Source of the DNA: Meconema thalassinum
Taxonomy: Eukaryota > Arthropoda > Insecta > Orthoptera > Tettigoniidae
Length of the DNA: 64,000 nt
Assembly (NCBI GenBank): GCA_946902985.2
Contig: CAMPQE020000053.1
Coordinates: 1 to 64,000 of the forward strand
Direction of reading: 5' to 3'
Shown: piece after piece, positions 56,101-64,000 of the stretch
Position numbering within the stretch: the first letter of the stretch is position 1
Layout: each line of letters opens with the position of its first letter
Position numbers and translations under genes: made by a program
Notes under the pieces: model-generated
What the model saw: the letters and a program-made list of their open reading frames with translations, nothing else
What the model was told of the DNA's origin: nothing
Database searches by the model: none

Positions 56101-58421
56101 CTATAAAGTTACGCTCGCAGAAGAGCTTCCTAATACAAAAAGACAAATCCTCTCTGAAATTGCAAAAATTTTTGATCCGCTTCAATTTCTTGCCCCAGTT
56201 ATCGTTATAGCCAAACTCTTCATGCAAGAGCTGTGGTCACTTAAATGTGAATGGGATGACGCTGTCCCTCTTTCTTTTCTTAATCGTTGGCTCTCGTTTC
56301 GCAGCAATTTGTTGGATCTTTCCCTTATTGAAATTCCCAGGAATTTAATCAGCTCTCATTCTAATGCATCTTTTTTCCTTCACGTGTTCGCGGACAGTTC
56401 CGAAAAAGCTTATGGTTGCTGTGCATATTTAGTTTATCACGATTCACTTTATGGATCTCCAGTTTCTAACCTTGTTTGTGCCAAATCGAAGGTCGCTCCT
56501 CTTAAAACTATCACTTTACCTAGGCTCGAACTGTGCGCTGCACTCATGGCTGCAGAACTTGTCAAGAAATTACGGGAAGTATTTAAGGTCGAATTCTCGC
56601 AAATCTATCTCTGGAGCGATTCTATGATCGCCCTTTCTTGGATCGCCAAAAACCCCTCTCATTGGCAAACTTTTGTCGCAAACAGGGTTTCCAAAATTCA
56701 AACTCTTTCTTCTGGATGTCAATGGAGGCATGTTCCCAGTGCTGATAATCCAGCTGATATCATCTCTCGTGGTTGTTTACCCTCTCAATTGGCAGCTTCC
56801 CAATTGTACTGGCATGGGCCCTCGTGGTTAATCGACGAATCTTCCTCATGGCCTTCTAAACCCCCAGCTACAAACTCCAACTTGCCGGACGCTAAAGTAC
56901 CTCTACCCATTGCTTCGTGTCTTGTTTCCAACGCATCTCATCCTTTGTTGTCACGCTATTCTTCCTTCCATAAATTACTACGGATTGCTGCCTATCTTCT
57001 TAGATGGAAATATCTTGTGGTTGACCAACCTCTTTTCCCTAAACCACACCTTACCAATCATGAATTGAATCTCGCTACCATTAAGATTTTACAACTGACA
57101 CAGCAAGAAGCCTTTTCTTCTGAGTTGTCTTTGCTTTCTTCTAGAAGAGATCTTCCCAAATCCAGTCGTCTTCGTGCTTTAGCCCCGTTTCTTGATGACC
57201 ATGGGTTACTCAGGGTAGGTGGAAGGCTCTCGCAATCTTTACTCTCTGAGGACAAAAAGCATCCCGTTATTTTGCCTTCCAAACATCACGTTACTTCTTT
57301 AATTATACGTGACTTTCATTACCGTAATCTTCATGTTGGTACACGTACTCTGCTCTGCCTCTTAAGAGAAAAGTACTGGATTATAAATGGAATTCATGAA
57401 GTTTCTTCTGTAATTCATAAGTGCATTCCTTGTTTCAAAGCGAAACCTAAAATCAATACTCAATTAATGAGCGATCTGCCCTCTTTTCATTCTTCTCCTA
57501 TACGCCCATTTGCTTTAACTGGCGTGGACTATATGGGTCCGTTCCAATATCAACGAAACTCTCCTGAAGCTAAACGCAAATTGTTTGGTAAGCTTTATGT
57601 TTCTATCTTTGTTTGCATGGTTACCGGCGCAATCCACTTGGAACTAGTAACGAATGCTTCTACTTCTTATTTTTTATCAGCTGTCTCTCGTTTCACCGCT
57701 AGGCGTGGTGTTCCTTCTGAGATGTTCTCTGATAACGCTTCCACCTTTCAGGGCGCAGCCTCCCTGTGGAAGAAAGCTCTCACTTCCTCTCCTGCCATGG
57801 AACAAATCTCTAATTTTTCTTATTCAAAAGGTTTCAAATGGCGCTTTATACCTCCTTACGCTCCGCATCATGGTGGTAGGTGGGAATCTTGCGTAAAGCT
57901 CACTAAACGTCATTTGAGAAAAGTCTTAGGTAATCGAATTCTGACTTACGAAGAATTCAATTCTCTGTCTGTTCTGATTGAAGGTGTTGTTAACTCTCGC
58001 CCTTTAACTCCACTTTCCAATGACCCTGATGACCTACTTCCACTCACCCCTGGTCACTTCCTTATCGGCACTTCTCTTTATGCCCCTCATCCTCTTCCTA
58101 ATTCTTACAGGGATTCTAATCTACCTATCGCTTGGCGGAAACTTGAAGCCCTCCGTAATTCTTTTTGGAAAAGGTGGAACTTGGAATATTTAACTTCCTT
58201 GCAACGGAGGCAGAAGTGGTTTCTTTCCAGTCCCGACATTAAAGTAGGGGACTTGGTCTTGGTTAGGGATATTTCACCCCCCCCTAGTATGGATTTCTGG
58301 TAGGGTGACCGAATGTTACCCTGGAAGAGATGGGAGAGTCAGGGTGGCCAGAATCTTGACCACAAATGGACCGATCACAAGACCACTGTCTTTGATCGCT
58401 CCGCTTCCATTAAATGTGTAA
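53126..58421 (+). pseudogene. BEL unit 3 gag-pol, early nonsense codon and C-run frameshift
   Basis: The ATG at 53126 is followed by an in-frame TAA at 53354-53356 (Glu codon in units 1, 2 and 4), ending the frame after 76 residues. The same frame is otherwise open to 58303, covering gag, protease, RT, RNase H and integrase without another stop. An 8-C run near 58276-58283 shifts the frame before the C-terminal DUF5641-like part, giving the same short tail as unit 1. The unit 2 stop corresponds to 58419-58421. All catalytic motifs of RT (YVDD), RNase H and integrase are preserved. Confidence 0.92.
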
Positions 58422-58460
58422 CTGCTTATTTGCTCTCTGTTGGTGTTTGTCCCCCCAGTA

Positions 58461-61400
58461 TGGTGTATTCTTTGAATACACGGTACGAGAGATATAATGT
58501 CTATTGCTCTTTGCATGTTCATTTCTTCCTTCCTCTTTGCCAAACACCAACAGTGATCATCTGTTTTCTCCTTGTTGGGTATATCTCTTATGTCTTCATA
58601 AGTATGTTTCAGATATATAACTTCTGTGATCCACCTAGCGTCATCTAGTAGCAAACCTCTGAAGCTACTCAATTCCTCATCGTGCAAGAGGACTTACTTA
58701 TCCATTTGGCTACCAGATCTCGTTACCATCGTCATCTATTTTCTCCTTGAGCAAGAGGACTACGTCTACTGTTTCACTCACCATGCTGCGCTAATATCGC
58801 CTACTATCAACTCTTAGAAGACCATCCATCAAGAAGAAAATTATTTTTTGCTAAGTTGGTTATGCTGATATGTATACCTTTTGTTTCCTACCCCCACTCT
58901 CTCCCCTTCCTAGGACCTTCCGTGCTTCGTTGAGCTGCTCTCACTTCTTAGTCGGAAGTCGTAGTAATCAGTTAAGGCTCAACCAGAGCCAGCCTCCTGA
59001 CCTAACGAGGCATTTTTTAAATTCCACGCCATGTTGGAACTTTAAGCATCAGTGAGGAACTTCACCTTCGCCATGCAACAAAGATAAGTACCTGCTTCAA
59101 GTTTTAACCTCATCTTCATGGTTTTAACTTCCAAGTGCTTTTAATTATAGGCAGTGTGAAATTATTTACTTTTGGGGCAATAATCATTCTTCGTGGGGTT
59201 TGCCATGTTGAGCTTTTACTTGTATAAGCCAACCTTACTATAAAAGAGCTTTTCTTAAGCGATTCAAACGAGAAATCCTCTCGCTACGTGGGATATTATC
59301 TAATACCCGCTGCCTATAATTATAAAACTATTTCCTCCGTTGGATTTTCTCAACCCCATTTTCTGCTAAGGTCGTTCTGGAACCTTCTAGACCTTGTTCT
59401 CCATCTGCGAGTCTTGTCGTCGAGTATTGTTCACGCACTGTGAAAATGCTAGTTAAAATGAGGAATCTTCCTTATAAATTTTTGCAATAGCTAACTTTCT
59501 TCCACCGCTGGAACCTCTGGAAAATTCTATGGCGCATTTATTTGTAAATTACAACTTTTTCAAGAAATAGACTCTCATCTATATAGTGCAATCAGTTCTT
59601 TCCATAATTGCAATAACTTTCTTTTTCATGAACTTTAGTGTTTCTATAGTGAACTTTGAATCCATCTTCATAGACTACAGTGATAAACAGTGCTTTCTCC
59701 ACGTTTCTACCGCGTCGCGATCGTCCGGTTATATTAAATACGGCCATGAACATTGATCCTATATCCCAATGATCTTTCCTTAACCTTCTACTAACAACCA
59801 TTATTTATAAAATTGAAACTTCTCTATAAGGTGTCACTCACGAGGTGCCCTTCCAACTTTGCTAGTTTAACATTAAGTAAATTCTGCATAATTGCTTGTG
59901 TGATACAAGTTTTAAATTCACGTTGTTCCTTTCCCATAATCAGGGAAAACAATTCTCTAAACTCTTGAGCGAGTCATGTTCAGGTTTCACGAAATGGAAA
60001 CTGCCCCATTTTTCTCGTGATTCCTAATTAAACATAGGAAGTCTAGAAACTTCCTTTTCACTTTCTCCAGGTTTCACCGTAAGTGACCTGCCCTTTTTGT
60101 ATAATTCTCATATATTAATTCTGTATAAATATAAGAAGTTGTAGGAACTTCTATTTTATTTTTCACGTTGTTATTATTGTTATTTTCAAAGTTGTCACTT
60201 TCTCTAGAATATTCTCTCCAGAATTTCTTAAGGTGCACTTTTTGTACTTCAATTCACGTTCAAGCTTTAATTATTTTATTGCTCATTTGTTTAAATCTTA
60301 TAAAGATTTTAGAAACATGTAAGGCTTGAAACCTTGTAAATTGTCAATTGCCTGGAGCAACCGTTTAATGTTGTGAGGTCTGCGACCCTATTTGTTAAAA
60401 AGTTCAAATGAACCATATTTATTAAAATTATATTGCATAATTGTTAATTTCCTCAAACTTTTTCTAATTGTAAAATAAACAAATCTTTTCCCTTTGCTTT
60501 TTCATTTTCGAATATAAAGTTTAGGCAAAATCCTGTCTTCCTTGACTCTCCTCACTCAATGATATCAAAATCATTAATAGAGCTTTCACTATTTGTTGCA
60601 TTTGAGCAAGAACTCTTAATTTTCACCTTACTAAAGTTCTTCTTAGCGATAATAGCTAATTCTAATTGGCCAGTAAGGCAAGTAAAGTTCGCTAAGCCAA
60701 CTACCTGCTTGTGGAGACCCTCTCCGAAAACTTATGGTCAGTTTTCTAAAAAATAAGTGTTTCTTTTTGTCTAAACTTTTAGCCGGCTCCTCGCTGAGTA
60801 AAAGCTTAGCCATTGTCCAATGCAACCATTGGTTCATTTACCAAGATTACCCAATAAGGCATAATCTTTTATCATATTCCTGCTTAGAGACACTTGGTCG
60901 CCCTTACAGGAACTCCATAATTTTGGAAATTGAAAATACCAAGCTTGAGTTAAATCATTGGCATTCTTCGAATTACTTTGTAAAACCTAATTTCCTTGAG
61001 AAAACATACAGTAAATTTGTTCCTCTAAGTCTTGCCAGACCATCACCCTTCCCCATAGTACTTTTATACATGCTCGGGAGGAAATGTACTAAAGCCTCTC
61101 TCTTGCAAACCACCCAAGTCCTAGCTGCGGTTCCCGTTAGCCTCGACCAAGCTCGTACCTACTTTAGGTATCCGAGAGTTAATTTCCATTGGCAACTTCT
61201 TCTAAGTGTATTTAAACCTCAACTTATTAATCTTGTGGGACTCTCCTCCTATTTTTCTATCCTTCTTTTCCAAATCCCAAATCTACTTCCTTCTCTTAAT
61301 CATCTTCCCTTGGTGGGTGGGTTATTCCCTAGCCTAAAATCTACCCAAAATTTGGTCCCAGAAACCCGGGAGAGCACATTTTTTCTTTTCTCTCTTTAAA

Positions 61401-61613
61401 AAAGTGTCATTTGACAATACTTTGCATATTTCTAATATCTGTGTTGAATATTTCAGCTATAACCACATCGTGCAAAACCTGTGAACGGGAAAGAGGCCGC
61501 TCCTGTCTCCTATGGTGTGTCCCATTCTTTCTACTCATTCGCTGCTGCCAGCTTGACAGCATTTCCAAGGTTCCACAGTTTCGTGAGTTACATTTTCATT
61601 TATCTTCTTTAAT
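58461..61613 (+). repeat. BEL unit 4: LTR and leader
   Basis: Copy of 49973-53125 at +8488. Private changes include CGTCATCTATTTT (CGTCAGCTATTTT elsewhere), CGGAAGTCG for CGGCAGTCG, and TTTAACATTAAG for TTTAACGTTAAG. Confidence 0.8.
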
Positions 61614-64000
61614 ATGGCTCCCACTGATAAGGATAAGGATGAAAAACTTACTTCTAAACGAGCATCCTATAAAGGGCAAATTACCCGATTCAGAAGGTAC
61701 ATAAAAGAATTAGATCCCTCAGACGCGCAATTAGATTTGTTGAAACATCGTGTAAAGGATTTTGAACGTTCCTATGAAAACTACTGTAACATTCAAACTG
61801 AAATTGAAACTTGCATGCTCAATCAAACAGAAGATCGTGTCGAAGTAGAGAACTTATATTACGAAGGCATAGGTTCTGCTTTCAGAATAATACGCCAACT
61901 CGAAGAGGAGCAGAAAAAGGACGCTTCTGTTCTTGGTTCCCTTCACGAACCCCAAACTTCTTTCCGTGAGGGCACTCACAAGCCCAAACCTACTTTACCG
62001 AAAATTGATTTACCCCATTTTTCTGGAGATGAATCCACTTGGGATTCTTTCTATGAATTATTTTGCTCCCTTGTTCATGACAATGAAGACATTCAAGTCA
62101 TTTACAAGTTTCATTACTTGAGATCTATCCTTCGAGGTCAAGCTTTGCAGTTAGTTGAAGCACTTCCTCTGCGTGCCGAAAATTACCCCATTGCCTTTAA
62201 CTTATTAAAAGAAAGATATGGAAATTCACGTTTACGTATTCAACGCCATATTAAGGCTCTATTTAACCTACCTGCGTCACAGCACAATGACGTCACTAGT
62301 TTGCGTACTTTAATTGACACTACCCAACTCCACGTTAAAGCTTTGTCCCAATTAGAACAGCCTACTGAACATTGGGATACTTTCCTAATACATTTAGTAG
62401 TTTCTAATGTTGATGCTGCTACCCTCAAAGCTTGGGAAATTGAACTTTCTAAGGAAGACGACTACTCTTACGAGCATTTAGTCACTTTCATAAACGCTAG
62501 ATGCCAACTTTTAACCGCGCTAGCTAATCAGAGCGAACCTTCATCTCCTAGTTCCAAATTCGAATTAATGTCCATCAAACCCAAAAGCGAACGCTCAGCG
62601 TCTAATACCCAAAAACCAGGGTCCAGCTCATCCAAATTCAAATCAAACACTACTGGTTACCCAACTAGGTCTAGTGAACGTCGTGTTGCTAGCTCTATTG
62701 TTTTAAACACGCAAGGTGAACCTCGCAAAAGTTTAAACGAACCGGTAAAGTGCATACTTTGTAAAGATCCCCATGCCCTATACCTCTGCAAATCCTTTAA
62801 AGAAATGTCAGTCGATGACAGACGAAAATTAGTCGCTCAAAACAAACATTGTTTCAACTGCCTAGCGCCCACGCATTCTGCTTCTAACTGTAAGTCCACA
62901 AGACTTTGCTACCATTGTGAAAAGGCTCATCATACTCTGCTACATCGTCATGATCAGGCAAGGTCATCGACAGCATCTACTTCGCCGAAAAATGATAGTG
63001 TTAACAGTTCTAATGCTTCATCATACATTCAAAATGCTAAGTCCATTCGCAGTGCTCAAGTATTGTTGTCTACTGTTCAAATTGACGTTCAGGATAACTT
63101 TGGCAACTGGGTCCGTGCACGCGGTCTTCTAGACTCAGCGGCAACTCATGATTTTGTATCTAATTCTCTGATTAGAAAACTAGGCCTACCCGTAAACCCC
63201 ACTTCTATCAATGTGTCAGGCATCAACAGCTCAAAATCGCAAGCTTTACAATTTTCAAAACTAACCATAAGAGATACTTGTCATAGAAACAACTTTCTTA
63301 AACTTAATTGTCTAATTCTCAATAGCATTGGAGAAGACACTCCTAGTCATTCGGTTGATATTTCGGGGTTAAACATTCCCTCGCATTTAAGGTTAGCCGA
63401 TCCTTCGTTTAACACACAAAATCCCATTGACATACTCTTTAGTGCCAATGTCTTTTGGAACTGCCTTCGGAAACAGGTTCGCAAGCTATCCTCAAACGTG
63501 GTCGCTAGAGACACTAATTTTGGATGGATTGTCACAGGGCAACTTCCCCATTATTCACCCCAACCTGCATCGCAATGTTACTTCTCCAATACTGATCTGG
63601 AACAGTTTTGGAGGCTTGAAAATGTTGATTCTCCTAATGTAACTTCTTCAGAAAATGAATTCTGTGAGCAACTTTTTTTGAACACGACCACTCGTTCTTA
63701 TGATGGCCGGTTCGTTGTTCAAATGCCAAGATTACACAATCCCCCCAAACTTATTAACTCTCAGCCTAAAGCTCGAAAAGCTCTCTTTGCTATCGAGAGC
63801 AAATTCAAAAAGGAACCCCTCGTCAAAAAGCAGTACACTGAGTTCATGGATGAGTATGAAAGCTTAGATCATATGGAGGTTGTTAACAAATCCGATGATG
63901 AATTGCACCCCCCAATCGAAACGGTTTATTTAAATCATCATCCTGTGTGGAAAAACCCTTTTGTAAAAGATAAAATCCGAGTTGTTTTCAATGGTTCATC
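61614..64000 (+). CDS. BEL unit 4 gag-pol, N-terminal part, runs off the window
   Basis: The ATG at 61614 opens a frame with no stop seen up to the window end (about 795 codons). It covers gag, zinc knuckles, protease and the start of RT (ending inside KIRVVFNGSS). The early TAA of unit 3 is absent here (GAA present). One private change turns SKVDAAT into SNVDAAT. This is the only unit without a lesion in the visible part, but the RNase H and C-run positions where the other units break are outside the window. Confidence 0.88.
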   Translation, partial: MAPTDKDKDEKLTSKRASYKGQITRFRRYIKELDPSDAQLDLLKHRVKDFERSYENYCNIQTEIETCMLNQTEDRVEVENLYYEGIGSAFRIIRQLEEEQKKDASVLGSLHEPQTSFREGTHKPKPTLPKIDLPHFSGDESTWDSFYELFCSLVHDNEDIQVIYKFHYLRSILRGQALQLVEALPLRAENYPIAFNLLKERYGNSRLRIQRHIKALFNLPASQHNDVTSLRTLIDTTQLHVKALSQLEQPTEHWDTFLIHLVVSNVDAATLKAWEIELSKEDDYSYEHLVTFINARCQLLTALANQSEPSSPSSKFELMSIKPKSERSASNTQKPGSSSSKFKSNTTGYPTRSSERRVASSIVLNTQGEPRKSLNEPVKCILCKDPHALYLCKSFKEMSVDDRRKLVAQNKHCFNCLAPTHSASNCKSTRLCYHCEKAHHTLLHRHDQARSSTASTSPKNDSVNSSNASSYIQNAKSIRSAQVLLSTVQIDVQDNFGNWVRARGLLDSAATHDFVSNSLIRKLGLPVNPTSINVSGINSSKSQALQFSKLTIRDTCHRNNFLKLNCLILNSIGEDTPSHSVDISGLNIPSHLRLADPSFNTQNPIDILFSANVFWNCLRKQVRKLSSNVVARDTNFGWIVTGQLPHYSPQPASQCYFSNTDLEQFWRLENVDSPNVTSSENEFCEQLFLNTTTRSYDGRFVVQMPRLHNPPKLINSQPKARKALFAIESKFKKEPLVKKQYTEFMDEYESLDHMEVVNKSDDELHPPIETVYLNHHPVWKNPFVKDKIRVVFNGS

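Larger units (their letters stand above)
32999..64000 (+). mobile_element. Tandem array of at least four BEL/Pao retrotransposons, one LTR per unit
   Basis: Units start at 32999, 41486, 49973 and 58461, each with TGGTGTATTC. The period is 8487, 8487 and 8488 bases. The extra base in the last interval is explained by an 8-C versus 7-C run in unit 3; in unit 1 the same extra C is offset by a one-base deletion. Units are nearly identical, each with private substitutions. Each has an LTR plus leader of about 3.15 kb and one gag-pol frame, with only 39-40 bases between the gag-pol stop and the next LTR. The fourth unit runs off the window. The array is inserted in the Polinton polymerase gene. Confidence 0.95.

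Noticed and set aside
1..64000. CRISPR arrays, tRNA, rRNA, bacterial operons
   Set aside because: No short regularly spaced repeats, no cloverleaf or rRNA sequence and no bacterial genes were seen; all content fits a eukaryotic repeat-rich locus.

Overview
The window is eukaryotic and almost entirely transposon-derived. It holds two Penelope-like element (PLE) lineages, LINE fragments, a Maverick/Polinton (adintovirus-like) element, a piggyBac element and a BEL/Pao LTR retrotransposon array. A 12-finger C2H2 zinc-finger exon is the only clear non-transposon gene. This mix, the AT-rich spacers and the zinc-finger style suggest an arthropod, probably an insect or another genome dense in nested elements. 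The species cannot be named from the sequence. No bacterial genes, CRISPR arrays, rRNA or tRNA genes were seen.

Layout. 1-5467: a head-to-tail PLE array with a 3274-bp period. It has the 3' part of unit A, a full unit B and the first bases of unit C, and each spacer carries a complete-looking hammerhead ribozyme. 5468-6346: a 5'-truncated LINE tail. 6929-8171: the C2H2 zinc-finger exon. 8700-13400: LINE debris, a candidate Gypsy-type LTR, a CR1/Jockey-like LINE and an A/C-rich stretch of unknown origin. 13450-15726: microsatellites and a diverged repeat region beside the Polinton.

15727-32998: a Polinton with integrase, a DUF8207-like protein and packaging ATPase leftward; fiber-like protein, basic core-like protein, adenain-like protease, minor capsid, a small ORF, major capsid, a BIR/IAP protein, two unrecognised ORFs and a parvovirus-like phospholipase A2 rightward; and protein-primed DNA polymerase B leftward. 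Most genes carry frameshifts or stops, so this is a dead copy. It has been interrupted three times: a piggyBac element in the major capsid gene at a perfect TTAA duplication (21105-23711), a second PLE between the IAP and the next ORF (about 25213-27672), and a BEL/Pao array in the polymerase gene (from 32999).

32999-64000: at least four head-to-tail BEL/Pao units with a period of 8487-8488 bp and one LTR per unit. The fourth runs off the window. Each unit encodes one gag-protease-RT-RNase H-integrase polyprotein. Units 1-3 each have different private lesions, and unit 4 appears open as far as it is visible.

How the genes work together. The Polinton set is a virion-plus-replication module: polymerase and integrase for copying and insertion, ATPase, protease and capsid proteins for particle assembly, and PLA2, fiber-like and IAP genes as likely host-interaction functions. 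The retroelements are independent parasites that inserted later. The nesting gives a relative order: the Polinton is oldest, and piggyBac, the second PLE and the BEL array came after it.
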